A DNA stretch of 64,000 bases from contig NC_044920.1 of assembly GCF_003576645.1 (NCBI RefSeq), positions 6,753,273 to 6,817,272 of the forward strand. Reading direction: 5' to 3'. Position 1 is the stretch's first letter, and every line of letters starts with the position of its first letter. This stretch comes from Ipomoea triloba (taxonomy: Eukaryota > Streptophyta > Magnoliopsida > Solanales > Convolvulaceae). Positions 29,381 to 41,474 of this stretch are shown here, one piece after another. The position numbers and the translations under genes are program-made. The notes beneath the pieces are model-generated. The model saw nothing but the letters and a program-made list of their open reading frames with translations. It was not told the origin of the DNA and did no database searches.

Positions 29381-29441
<61 letters not shown>
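29381..29441. repeat. (TA)n microsatellite, about 30 units
   Basis: Perfect alternating TA run of about 61 bases, about 280 bp beyond the stop codon of the terpene synthase gene. Confidence 0.98.
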
Positions 29442-29443
<2 letters not shown>

Positions 29444-29719
29444 TTTTCTTTTTATCATTGCTTAGTTTATTTTTGCAATTTTTCTATAAGATATCGAGTA
29501 AACAAATTAATAACACAAAACTAAAATATTGATTACAAACCATCACTCTTTATTTTGAATCACAACTTAAAGCAAAACACATGAAAAGTAATAAAACACT
29601 ACAGTCTACAGGCCATCCACTCTTTATTCGAACTAGACCATTAAAAAAAAAACAGAACATTAAAGAAACACCATCATCCGATCCTGATCAAGTACATTCT
29701 TTTCTTTCCTTTTGCAAGT

Positions 29720-32388
29720 TCACATGATTGGATTAACCAGCATGGAGGTAATGAAGTCCTTCATCATGGTATTGGAATGTGTATATGAATCTTTATCATC
29801 ATATATATAGTGTAAAGCTCTTGTAAGGTTGAGAATTCGGGTGAGTATAGGCATAGGAAAAATGGTAGGCTTAAGACATTCTTGATTAATGTCTTTCCAT
29901 GCATTTGTGACTTGTTCTAGCAATTCCTTGACGGTCTCTTCTTTGGATTTCCCATACTCTTTCATATAGATTTCAACTGCAGAATCTATGTGCTCTCTTT
30001 GTTGTTCAAACTACAAAATATAGTACAAAATCCATATGAAAATTTTAAATTGATAACCAATTGAAAATCATGAAACTAATATGAAATTGTTAGTATTTTC
30101 AAGAATGGAAAATCAAAATTAATACCTCGTGTCCAGTTGTGTCATCCAACAATCTGCCCATGACTGAAGAAGCATGAAGAATTAAAGGCATGCTACTCAT
30201 CCAATCCAAAACCTCTTTGGTTACAAAATCTTCTTGCATGCCTACTAAGGAAGCTGTTGCCAACATCGGATAACCAGCACTTAAGCTTGCAAGCTTAATG
30301 TATTCATCAAATGTTGGATTATGACCATCATGGTACCACTTTCTTTCGTCAAAATATGCTCCCACTAATTTTTTCATCTAAAATCATATGGAAATAAAAA
30401 CCTTAATAAAAATTTATTATTATATATCCTCAAAAGTTTGTCTAGTTTTTCTTAAACTATTATAATTAGTACCTCAATTCTGGCATAGTTGACACGGTAT
30501 GATTCACCTTTATCAACTAACTCTTTCTCTATTTCAGCAAATGCATCGAGAAGATAGATGTAGCAAAATCTCATATATTCTGGTAATTCATTTACTACAC
30601 TAGCATCCCATCTGCATGGCAAAAAAGTACATATGTATGTGCTTATGAACACTCGGTTTTCAATATAAATATAAAATGGAAGTTTCAAATAATCAAGAAT
30701 GATAATATAAACTTGAACCTTTGGACCGCATCTTTGAAAATCTTGAGCTCATCAAGGGTTCCATAAATATCATAAATATCATCAATAATTGAAGTGATAC
30801 AAAAAAGTTTAGAAATGAATTTCCTTGCAAGATAATATTTTGATTCAAAATACACTCCCAATGCCCAAAAGTAACATTCCACCAATCTATCTCTTGCAAA
30901 AGGAAATTTATTTGGGACATCTAATCCTTTCCACCACCTGACAATAAATATACAAATTGTTAAATAATTTCTGAAAAGAATTGTCCTTCTCCGATCCCAT
31001 TTGACACAGTTATATATATATGAAGCTAATGGAGTAAGTAGCACATTCATAATCTCAAAAACTTTACCTTGTAAGATTGCCAAGCTCCCATTGATGCTCC
31101 TTCTGCAACAAGTTGAAGTCCAATTTTGCAAATTTCAGCAATAAAGCATCTTGTGTTCCATTTGGCTCAAAAGTTGATATGAATTTTTGTGCGTCTAGCC
31201 TTATTAATCTCTTGTGAATCGGCTGCTTTAGTGCTTCACTAACTTGTGATCTAAGAGGATTGGTCATATTTGGTAGCATGGATTCTAGGTGAGAAGTGGT
31301 AAATGTTAGTGCTTCCTCTAAGATCTGCTCCCCATGCACTCTAAGATGTGATGCTTCATACAAGCTCAACATTGCTTGAACATTGTACATGTTAACCAAT
31401 GATTCCTTGAACTTTCCATTGCTATTCTTGAACTTTTCAAACACATCTGTTGAAACATTGAATGAAAAATGTATTAATTAAAACTCTAAAGAGCATAATC
31501 TAATCTCACTCGTTTATTCAACATATATATTTAATTCATATACTTAATTCGTTAGGAGTATTTCATTTTACACTCACTAGCTGATACGTGATACCCTTCT
31601 TGTCTAAGTAGTCGAAAGCGCAAAGATACAATAAAAAGGTCATTCTCATCGAACTCATCATAGGCCTTGAATATGTGTTCCAATGAAGTTTCAATCTCCT
31701 TTTCAAATTGATAAGACACTCCTAAGCGTTGAATCTTGTTAATCAAGTGCAATTTATGGGAAGAACTGTGTGTGGCATCCACAAGCATGTTCTTCAGCTT
31801 TTCTTTTAGTTGTTGATGCTCTAGCGAATCTTGTGTATCCACTTCCTGCATTGTGTATGTATACAACACTTTATTTTTCTTAACTAATAATATATTACTG
31901 CACTGATAAAAAAAAAAATTTAGATTAGGCAACTAACACAATTATTTAAGGTGGAGATAGGGCTGATGGGAAGACTATATCTAGTTAGTATTCCACTCAA
32001 ACATAAATATTTGAATTCACAAGCATATCAGTGTGTGATGAGTATTAGGGCTCATTTTCAAAACATAAGGGTGTGTTCATTAGCTGGAAAAAAAAACTTT
32101 CCATTTTTCAGATTAAATTTGGAGAAATGAAAACATATATATAATGTGTTTACTTGTATACTTCACCAATTTGAAAATAGATATAGTGGATAATGAAAAA
32201 TTGGAAAAATTAAAAATTAGAGGTTTCAAAAGATTTAATTTGTAGGTTACCTTGGGTTGAGAAGAATAAGTCAGGAAATAGTCTCCCCAAACACTTGGAT
32301 GAAAATCAGCAGAGCCACGGATAACTTGATTTATTTTTCTTTGGTTTGATAATGGAAGAGCTAATAAGGGTTGATTAATGCCAGCCAT
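29720..32388 (-). CDS. Sesquiterpene synthase-like terpene synthase (TPS-a), complete, 7 exons
   Basis: Class I terpene synthase; by family it should cyclise farnesyl diphosphate in the cytosol. Exons: 32388-32251, 31845-31578, 31446-31068, 30937-30719, 30611-30473, 30377-30126, 30010-29720. All introns are GT-AG, phases agree, and the predicted protein is 561 aa, the usual length. There is no plastid transit peptide and no RRX8W; instead [14 protein letters not shown] starts near residue 25. The N-terminal domain covers about 25-205 and the catalytic domain about 235-505. Key motifs are RDR at 277-279, DDIYD at 314-318 (Mg2+-diphosphate binding) and an NSE/DTE-like DDTTGHEFE at 459-467, with Gly at the usual Ser/Thr position, as in some sesquiterpene synthases. 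The seven-exon layout is typical of TPS-a. No stop or frameshift is seen. The product cannot be predicted. The neighbours are transposons, not pathway genes. Confidence 0.95.
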
Positions 32389-32501
32389 TTTTGGTAAGAA
32401 GTAGAGAGATCAGAGGTGATGAAGAACTTAAGTAAACAGCAAACAAATCAAGACCAAAGAAGAAGGTTTTACATGTAAATATATTTTTGGAGGTTCCTCT
32501 C

Positions 32502-32511
32502 CATTTATAAC
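32502..32511 (-). promoter_or_regulatory. TATA box of the terpene synthase gene
   Basis: GTTATAAATGGAG on the minus strand, about 115 bp upstream of the ATG at 32388. It implies a 5' leader of roughly 80 bp. Confidence 0.55.
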
Positions 32512-32579
32512 ATACTTTTCTTGCTTGACCCTTACATTGTTGTGTAAGAAACCTTAGCTATTGGATATGATGAAGCTAA

Positions 32580-32950
32580 CTTTTTCTTCTTTTGGAAAAT
32601 AAAGTTGTAAGAAACTGACAAATTGCTTTTATTTAAATGGCAACTGCACAAACTATTGTGACAATTATAATATATATCAACTATTAAATGAATGTTTTTT
32701 TCAAAAAAAAAAAAAAAACCTATTAAATGAATGTCTTGATCTAATGCCCTTATTAAATGAACCACAGTCATCCACCAACCCCCAGAGAGTACCCTATAAT
32801 GTCTAGAGGATGATAAGTCTGGTCTCCCAATTTGGAGACAACTGGAAACTGAAAGCTTGGGTGTTCCCCTTTCTAGATAAAAAAAAATGCCCTTAATTAA
32901 TGATTTATACTCCATACATGCATTAAGTCAATGCAATAACAAAAGAGTGA
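32580..32950. repeat. Terpene synthase upstream segment, partly duplicated at 36.25-36.54 kb
   Basis: AAATAAAGTTGTAAGAAA, TTTTATTTAAATGGCAACTG and CTTAATTAATGATTTATA(C/T)TCCATACATGC recur in the same order near 36260-36315 and 36475-36515. Between the shared blocks the two copies carry different insertions: here an A-rich repeat-like insert (32700-32890), there a SINE. Confidence 0.7.
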
Positions 32951-33012
32951 ATGAACAACTTCTTAATGTTGTGACGAATTAGTTTTATTAATTAATTAGG
33001 ATGATTATTTTA

Positions 33013-33601
33013 AAATTATTTTAGATTTAATTTGTTAGAATTATATTATTATTTATGTTTATCTTAGTTTGTTGGTTAGGATTAGTTTATTTTATTCTTA
33101 ATAATTATCTTATTTGTGTGATTGTAATATGCTTGTTAAGGGCTACTTAAGGTCATCATTGCATGTGAAATAAAATATATAGAGTTGAGAATTTTTGAGA
33201 TAGAACATATATTGAGTGTTTTCTAGAACTTGGGATGAGTTCGGTCATGATTTAGTCATGACAAACCTGACTTATCATGTGTGGAATTGTTTCTACTCCT
33301 ATGTATCACCTCATAACCAGGTGTGGCCGATGAATTATCAAAACCCAAAATTAGCTATTTTCTAGCCCAAGTTAAACTTCCATATTCGATTTCACTAGAA
33401 GATCGGGTAGTGTGGTCACATGAAACTGGTATTTGTTCATAACTACTTTCTCAACATACTGAAGCACAAAGATTTAATATCGCCTCCACTGAGGCTCGAA
33501 CTCACCCCCTTCCATATGGGAGTGCAACCGGATGCCACTATACCACAAGATTTTAGCAATTATTTTAGATTTAGTTTGTTAGAATTATATTATTATTTAT
33601 G
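33013..33601. repeat. About 45-bp direct repeats flanking a 500-bp block
   Basis: TTATTTTAGATTTAATTTGTTAGAATTA... at 33013 recurs at 33558 with one base change in the part compared. The block between contains the SINE at 33461. This may be a tandem duplication or the trace of an insertion. Confidence 0.5.
33461..33555 (-). mobile_element. tRNA-derived SINE
   Basis: On the minus strand: CTTGTGGTATAGTGGCATCC (A-box region), then GAGTTCGAGCCTC (B box) about 30 bp on. The order and spacing fit RNA polymerase III promoters of plant SINEs. A related copy lies at 36311. Confidence 0.75.
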
Positions 33602-34146
33602 TAAAATACTTGATAGATAAATATATAATATTATTTTGTATTATAACTTTGATATTTAATTACAAGATAGTATAAAAAGAAGATAATGGACAATGTAAGG
33701 AATATCAATGGATGAATTTGAATGTAAAGAATCTTTGCATTCGAGAAAATAAAGACAATATAACTAATGAAATTATTTCTTTTATTTAATTTAATTTATT
33801 GATAATGAATAATTTTTTCAAACAAAGGCATTGTAGACACATAATTCTAAATTAAAGAAATACATATGTATCATTTTTTGTTGTAGCTACTAATTTATTT
33901 CAATTTAATAAGAGTAAAATAGAGGAAGGAACTTAATTATGTCAAATTTGATTCAAATGTGGTTCGAACCTAAGACCTTTCTTATTGAAATCAATGAGTA
34001 AGTTAATAATTAAGGATAACTTTGCAAATCTCAAGGAAAAATAAAAATCTAAATAATCTGAACCATCCATTTGATTTAATAATTTGACAATCATTTTTTT
34101 CCCATTATAGGTCTAACTTTTTTTTGGCTCTTATTAGTATATATAA
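33602..34146 (-). mobile_element. Helitron fragment (5' part)
   Basis: Body sequence shared with the Helitrons at 34147, 43418, 45223 and 51627 (for example AATATATAA...TTTGATATTTAATTACAAG). It ends on the right with GGCTCTTATTAGTATA, the inverted Helitron 5' end. The 3' end is missing. The next Helitron is inserted against its 5' tip. Confidence 0.65.
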
Positions 34147-36201
34147 CTAGTTTTTCACACGCATTGCGCGAATGAGATAATGACCAATGTTTATTATTAA
34201 ATAAGTATTTTCAAAGTATATCAATGCAAGATTATATAGAAGATGTTCATGCATATGTAATTAAATGTTGAATTTGTTTATTTAAAACGGTAATTCAAAA
34301 TTTATGAATGCAAAATAAATGAAAGATCGATTACAATTGTCATTAAAATAAATATTTACAATTTTGTAAAAACGCTAATCTAAATACTTAGTCTACAAAT
34401 TATTGTATAAATAAATACTACTTTATCGTTTGAATTTCTCTAAGCCTTTTTAATTTTCTTTCGGGTAGCATTGTTATTGCCTTTATCTTCAGTACTTTTT
34501 TTTAAATTTATTTATTGGTATTTGGTAATGTGTCATGTGCAATTGAGTTATTGTAGTAGTATAGAGGGCAACGTCATGCAATGAGATTATGATGTAGGAA
34601 GTTGTGGATTTGTCTCGTTGTGTTTGTATATATGACTGAGATCTTAGTTGTACTATAAACTCTTAATCTTGCAAGCGCCTATTGATATTTGACAATGATA
34701 GTTTTTCTCCTTACATATTTCATGTGCTGTGAGATGTGTGTTGTACATTCTCATGTGAAAGTATTGAACAAAATATTAATATTTATTATATTTGTAGAAG
34801 GTTAATGAGTAGTACATTTTTGTTCTAGTTTCATAACTTGTTTACTTGATAGTAACAACAATAGCTTTGCAGGTAGTCCGAATACTGATGCCTCAATATG
34901 TCTAGTTTCATCAACAATTTCTATATCTATTTTGCACATGTTTATTTTAAAGTTCATATTTTTGTAATTAGTATGAATGAGTATAGTACTTGATTTTGTG
35001 TGTGTGTGTGTGTGTGTTTTTGTAAAAAAATTTTTTGTTGATTTGATACTAATCTTGGAGTACCCACTGTTGCCTTTTCATCACAATTCATGCAGTTAAA
35101 TAGTTTGTCACTTTGTGCATAAATATTTTTAAACAGTGGCTAATCCTATACACCAATTATTCTTGTTGTTAATTAAGATCGATATTGACTTTGTCTTTAA
35201 TCCAAACAAGTTCATTGTAGAAAATGAAATGAATTGTAAATTTATATTAGTTCTAATATATTTAAAGAATGCACAATAAATATTTTACATACAAGATTAA
35301 TGAATTCTACAACGTTAGCTATTTTTCAAATTTCTTTTTTTTTTCTCTGAATTTGAAAGATTGATTCCAACAATGTTGTAGTCTCAGCATCTTTTCAATG
35401 CATCAAGTGTGTCACAATGTTCTATTGCCCTACATTGAAATTTTTTATAATGAGTTTTAAATCAATTTATTGGGTTATTTGAATGTCTTCTTTGTCAACA
35501 AATCCTCCATAAGTGGTTAATATGATTGGCTTCAAACTGTTTTTTTTTCCATGTTATTAACATAATACTTGGTAAATAAATATATAACATTAATTTTTAG
35601 CATAACTTTGATATTTAATCACAAGATATCGTAAAAAAATAATGAACAATGTAGTAAATATAATTAATTAATAAATTTGAAGGTAAGAAATCTTTGTATT
35701 GCAGAAAATATAGACAATATAACTAATAAAATTATATCTCATTTTAAATTTTTTGATAATGATTTTTTTTAATAAAGACATTGTAGACATCGAATTTAAA
35801 TTAAAGAAATGCATATGTATTATTTTTTTGTTGTAACTAATAATTTATTTAATTTAATAAAAGTAATAGAGTGGGTTACTTATTTTTGAATAATATACTC
35901 TAATATATTCGTAGTATATGTTCAACAATTATGCCAACTTTAATTGGGATGAGGTTCGAACCTAAGACATTACTTATATAAATTAATGGGTAAGTTAAAA
36001 GTTAAACGGAATATTAACGGAAAAGATAATATTTAATGGAGAACTTAACGGATAATCATATAATTAAGGATAAATTAAGAAATCTCAAGGAAAAATATAA
36101 ATCTAAACCATCTGAACCATCCATTTGATTTAATAATTTCACCGTCATTTTTTCTACCAATTATAGGCCTAACTTTCTTTGGCTCTTATTAGTATAGTAG
36201 A
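34147..36201 (-). mobile_element. Non-autonomous Helitron
   Basis: On the minus strand it starts TCTACTATACTAATAAGAGC at 36201 and ends with a short hairpin (GCGCAATGCGTGTGAAAAA) and CTAG at 34150-34147. The flanking bases are A and T, as for Helitron insertion between A and T with no target duplication. 2,055 bp; no Rep/helicase. Contains a (GT)n run near 34997-35018. Confidence 0.75.
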
Positions 36202-36310
36202 TATAATATAATATTATATATATATATATATATAGTATAGTAGATAACTGAAATTCTTTGGGAAATAAAGTTGTAAGAAAATGACAATTGCTTTTATTTA
36301 AATGGCAACT

Positions 36311-36455
36311 ACACAAGCTATACCTTGTGGTCTAGTGGTACCCGGTTGCACCCCAACATGGAAGGGGGTTGTTTTGAGTCTAAGTGGAGGCAATATTGGC
36401 TCTTTGTGCTTTGAATAGATAATACTACATTGTAACAGAGTCAGTAGTAAAAAAA
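36311..36455 (+). mobile_element. tRNA-derived SINE with A-tail
   Basis: CTTGTGGTCTAGTGGTACCC (A-box region), then GTTTTGAGTCTAAG (decayed B box), ending in an A-run near 36448-36456. It lies inside the second copy of the terpene synthase upstream segment. Confidence 0.75.
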
Positions 36456-36519
36456 AAACTATATCTCTAATGCTCTTAATTAATGATTTATATTCCATAC
36501 ATGCAATAACAAAATTAAC

Positions 36520-37600
36520 ATATAAATTAAACCTAGTTCACTAAAATTATTCTTATTGAGGCTCCAATTTAAAATCAAGCCTTTATAGTACAATTTGCTT
36601 GCTCGAGCTTTGCTTTGTTGTTGGAGAAAGCCTTAGCTATGGTACATGGAAACTAGTTTTCTTGTTGTAAAATGTAAGCTTATAATAAAGTGATAATTTT
36701 TCTTTTTAATAGAGATGGTAAGTGCTCAAATGATTTGTTGTAAATACAATATCAATTATTTTTTGATGAATATCTCTAATAGCATCAATCAATTATAATC
36801 AGTGTAATAACTAAACACAATATCAGAAGAGGAAGAGCAATCTTATAGACAATAATTATATATTGTTTTAGCCCAAAAAGGAGTGTTTCAGCGTGTGAAG
36901 TATTTTTTTAATCTACCTTAGAAATTAAAATTAAAAAGTATACTAACGAATGCACCACAATTACTCCACCAATGTACCATACTCCTTCAGCACGCCGGAC
37001 TCCCGGCCAGATATGGTACATTCCTTCAGTTCAGTTCGTACAGTTGGTTTTGAAACACTTATATGTTGAGTTTTTATACAAATAAAGTGATTATTATTTT
37101 TGTAGTGTTGAGTTTTTATACAAATAAAGTGATTATTATTTTTGTTAAATTTGTTGAGGTAGTAATTAATGTTAAATGATCATTTTGGGATTTGATTTGC
37201 ACCCTTGCGCACGAAAGAGAATCTCTATGCTATATAATTTAATATATAAGCCTTAGAAAAGTTCTTGTATAAATAGCGGTGCAAATCCATTTTCTAAACT
37301 AATGTGGGACAAAAGTTACTTAAAAGCTTTTTTTCCCTTCATTTTTCCAACTCAAATAAGTTAATTTTGAGAATCAATTTCTCATTCACCCATTATCTGT
37401 TTTGAGTGTACAATATATCAATCTCTTTGTCTAACTAGGAAGAACTCAAATCCACTTTGACGCGATCCATATCGAAAATAGACACATATATTTATACCAC
37501 AAAATAACTACTTAAAATGCCATTTTATTCTATTTTTCCAACATAGTAAATGTCATCCTTATATAAAAAGATTATTTCAACCAAACATGTTAACATTACA
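36520..37600. other. Intergenic, partly a further copy of terpene synthase upstream sequence
   Basis: 36590-36700 resembles 32515-32600 (TTGCTTG...GAAAGCCTTAGCTATGG against GAAACCTTAGCTATTGG), suggesting another decayed promoter-flank copy. At 37066 and 37107 a 38-bp phrase (GTTGAGTTTTTATACAAATA...) is directly repeated. No gene seen. Confidence 0.45.
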
Positions 37601-37603
37601 ATT

Positions 37604-38127
37604 TGTTAGGAACATTTGTAATTTAGATTTTGAGTATACCAAAAATTAGGAATTTTAATCCCCTATTTATTTTACCTTTAGACTTAGGTTATTTCTGCTC
37701 AAATTCGAATAGTTCGAATATTAACTCAAGAAGTCACGTTTTGGATAGACAAAACAATTCAAATGATAACTCGAAAGGTTACGTATTGGATAGTCTCAAC
37801 AAAGTTCAAATAGTAACTCGAATGGTTATTACCTTTCAAATAGCTTGAAGATGACGACCTCGAAGAGTTGAAAACTTGAAGAGTCCGAGATGAAGATTTG
37901 AATAGTAGAAGATTGCAAGACCGAAAGGTTGCAAAGGCCGAATGGTGGAAGGACCTACCTTTCAAAGTTAAAGGTGTAACACATGGTAAAGTCAACCATT
38001 CGTACCTGATAGGTTGTAGAGTGTTAAGGTTCGAAGCGTTAACTCGAATAGTAGTGACAGTTAAAAATCTATTCAAGTCTATTTCATCCCCTTCTAGACT
38101 TGAAATTCCTACCCACCGGGATAAACA
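37604..38127 (+). repeat. Solo LTR, SIRE-like copia
   Basis: Begins TGTTAGGAACATTTGTAATT, like the SIRE-type LTR at 61454, and ends with CAAGTCTATTTCATCCCCTT ... GGGATAAACA, like the end of that LTR. 524 bp, with an imperfect TSD CAATT/TAATT. Much shorter and more decayed than the 61454 copy. Gene-like frames inside it have no similarity and are ignored. Confidence 0.65.
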
Positions 38128-38290
38128 TAATTAACCAAACACAAACATTCACATGGATGAGAACTGAATGTTTGTATTCAATAGAATTCAGTAACTATAA
38201 TGATACAATGCAAGACATGGATATATATACAGGAAAAGTCTTAAGCGGAGTAGAATTAATAGTCTTACAGTGACTCAGATACATAGAGTT

Positions 38291-39861
38291 CTAATACTCC
38301 CCCTCAAGCACAGGGTAGACTACAAACCTATAACTTGTCTCTAAGAAAAGAAAATCTAGGACCTGGTAGGGCCTTTGTAAATATATTAACAAGTTGATCT
38401 TTCCCATTTGTGACTTTATCCCTGACAAAGTGGTAATCAATTTCAACATGTTTAGTACGAGCGTGAAAAATCGGATTAGCACACATGTATGTTGCACCAA
38501 GATTGTCACACACAGCCTCGAAATAGGAACATTAAGAATCTTGATCTTTCGCAGTAGGGACAAAATCCAAGTAACTTCAGCACAAACATATGCTAGAACC
38601 TTGTATTCTACTTCTGTAGAAGATCTAGCAACTGCTCTTTGCTTCTTACAGACCCATGAGATAAGATTAGTGCCCAAGAACACAACAGAACCATTGGTAG
38701 ACTTTCAGTCATCAGGACAACCAGCCCAATCAGAATCAGAGAAGGCATGAAGCTCCCTAGATAGTGAACGATTTACACGCAAGCCATAAGTGAGAGTTCC
38801 TTTGACATACCGTAACACTCGTTTCAATTGCTCCCAATGAGACACCACAGGTGCATGCATGTGCTAACAGAGCTAGTTGACCGCAAAGGACAGAACAAGA
38901 CGCGTTACCGTGAGATATTGCAGAGCCCCAGCCAGATTCCTCAATTGCGTTGGGTAATCGTATGGATCTGCATTAAAGATAGAGGAAGAGACTTTCGTAG
39001 TAGAGATAGGAGTGGCTAAAGGTTTACACTCAGCCATACCATCACGTTTTAATATATCAGTCATATACCATTGTTGGGAAAGAATAATAGCATCACCACT
39101 TTTTACCATCTCAATACCCAAGAAGAATCATGGTTCACCAAGATCCCTAATCTTGAAAGCATTTGACAACTTTGATAGCAAATCATTCACAAGCTTAGGA
39201 TCATTCCCCATCACAAGTATATCATCAACATAAACTAGCAGATATACAAAAGCAGTATCTTGAGAGAAATAGAATAAAGACATATCCGTTTTAGAAGCTA
39301 CGAATCCCACAGATAGCAAGAATGTATGCAAGCGATTAAACCAAGCCCTATGAGCTTGTTTTAAGCCATACAGGGATCGTTTCAATAAACAGATCAGACA
39401 TGGTCAGGGAACTGAGTATCAACATAACCAGGTGGTTGGGTCATGTAAACAGTCTCAGTCAGGATACCATTCAAGAAGGCATTATGTATATCTAACTGGC
39501 GTATAACCCATCCAGAAGAGATAACCAAACTCAAAAGCAATCTAACAGTGGTTGGTTTCACAACTGGACTGAATGTATCAAAAAAAATCTTGATCAGGTA
39601 CCTGATTAAAACTTTTGGCCACCAATCGTGCCTTGTGTGTTTCTATGAACCATCAACTTTCCTTTTCGTGCGAAAAACCCATTTGCAACCAATAATGTTC
39701 ATGCCTGAAGAGGGAGGAATAAGAACCCAAGTGTGATTGTGCAAGAGAGCATTAAATTCTTGATCCATAGCATCACGCCATTCTGGAAACTTAACTGCTT
39801 GGGTATAACACGTAGGGTCAGACGGACAGGCCAGAGCAGACAAGGCAGTGTGTGGCACCAC
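38291..39861 (-). pseudogene. Copia-3 reverse transcriptase and RNase H remnants
   Basis: Read right to left: 39861-39643 (DAMDQEFNALLHNHTWVLIP, the start of RT), 39385-39128 ([20 protein letters not shown], active site YVDDI), 39121-38873 (SQQWYMTDILKRDGM, LRNLAGALQYLTVTR) and 38683-38291 (RNase H: KKQRAVARSSTEVEYKVLA). Frameshifts and stops lie between the blocks. Confidence 0.85.
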
Positions 39862-40100
39862 AAATCGACTCCTAGTAGCTATGTCATGAGTCCGAACTGT
39901 GGGTCTGGTGGAACGCCCACGAGGACGGCCTCATTGTCGTGTTGGTGCAGCTGTAGTCGCAGTAGGACCAGGCATGGCAGGCACGGATGGAGAATTAGCG
40001 GGTAGCACATGCAGGACGGACTCAGTCCAAGGACACGGCTCAACAGAGGAAGAAGGTGACACATTATTGTGAACAAAGGGAAACACCTGCTCATCAAATT

Positions 40101-41474
40101 TCACATGCCTGCAAACATATATTTTGTTAGTCTGTAAATCCATTCATCTATACCCCCTGAACGACTCTGGATAGCCTGGAAAGACACACGGAGTTGATCT
40201 GTAAGACATTTTGTGACGATTATAAGGATGCAAATGAGGATATCAGAGACAGAGAACACACGAAGAAAGGAATAAGACGGAGGGGATTTATGCAACAAAA
40301 GATGAGGACTAGAATTGCGCAAGACAGCATAAGGCATCTTATTAATCAAATAGACATCAGTTTCAAAAGCATAATCCCAGAAACAATAAGGAACAGACGC
40401 ACGAGCCATAAGTGTGAGGCCAGTCTCAACAATATGTCTGTGCTTCCGTTCGACACAACCATTCTGTTCATGAGTGTAAGCACAAGACTGCATGTGATTG
40501 ATTCCTAACTTATCAAACAACGAATGCAACTTTTTATACTCAGCTCCTAAATCAGATTGTATAGCCTTAATTTTACGATTGAAAGAACGCTCAACTGAGG
40601 CACGAAAGCGATCAAAGATAACATAAAGATCTGATTTTAGTTTCATAGGAAAAAACCACGTATAGCGAGAATGATCATCAACGAAAAGAACAAAATATCG
40701 ATAACCATTCAATGACATCACAGGAACTGGTCCCCAAATATCAGTATATATCCAATCAAGAATAGTCAAACTAACAGAATCAGTACGTGGTAAAGGAAAA
40801 CGGGTATATTTGCCCAATTAACACGCTGAACAAAAACTAGAAGTACAACGAGTAGCACTATTCAAACTAGTAATAGAACAAAAAGGAAGAATGCGACTTA
40901 AAACCCGTTGGTGAGGATGACCCAGGCGATCATGCCACACCGAAGAGGAAGCACGAGAAGAAACAAAAGCACGAGGACCAGACGGTGAGGATGGGACAGG
41001 CAACGTATAGAGCCCTCCTGAACTACTGTTGTGTAGAAGAGTTGCCCTGGTGGTGATATCCTTCACAACAAAGAAAGAAGGGTGAAACTCAAAGAAAACA
41101 GTATCGTCACTAGTGAACTTTTGGACAGATAATAGAGACGAAGACAAACCAGGAACGTGTAAAATACTAGACATCCTAAAAACTCTAGATGGGATAACAA
41201 AAGATGCATGACCCACACGACTAATAGGGAGGCCCTTACCATCACCAACTCTCAATGTGTCACCCCCTGTATATTCCTCGGTCGAAGATAGCGCAGCAAT
41301 GTTAGGAGTAGCATGGTTCGTTGCTCCAGTGTTAGGAATCCAAATATTAGAGTCCGAATGAAAATCTGGGGCATTATTAGAATAAGTAAAATTTGCCTGG
41401 GGCTGTGCATGAATAAATGAATAACACATTGGGTCATTGGGGCCGTATGACCAATAACGCCATAGAGCTTGCAT
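40101..41474 (-). pseudogene. Copia-3 protease end, pre-integrase and integrase
   Basis: 41474-40818 holds the protease site (WIPNTGATNHATPN, with N in place of the catalytic D), then the pre-integrase zinc block (WHDRLGHPHQRVL ... FCSAC). 40817-40101 holds the integrase core: IYTDIWGP, QSDLGAEY and EQNGCVERKHRHIVE (D, D and E present). A stop at 40818 separates them. Confidence 0.85.

Noticed and set aside
32690..32895. Possible SINE between A-runs upstream of the terpene synthase
   Set aside because: An A-rich insert is clear, but I could not find convincing A and B boxes, so I left it as part of the duplicated flank.
37630..38134. Frames on both strands
   Set aside because: All within the solo SIRE-like LTR.
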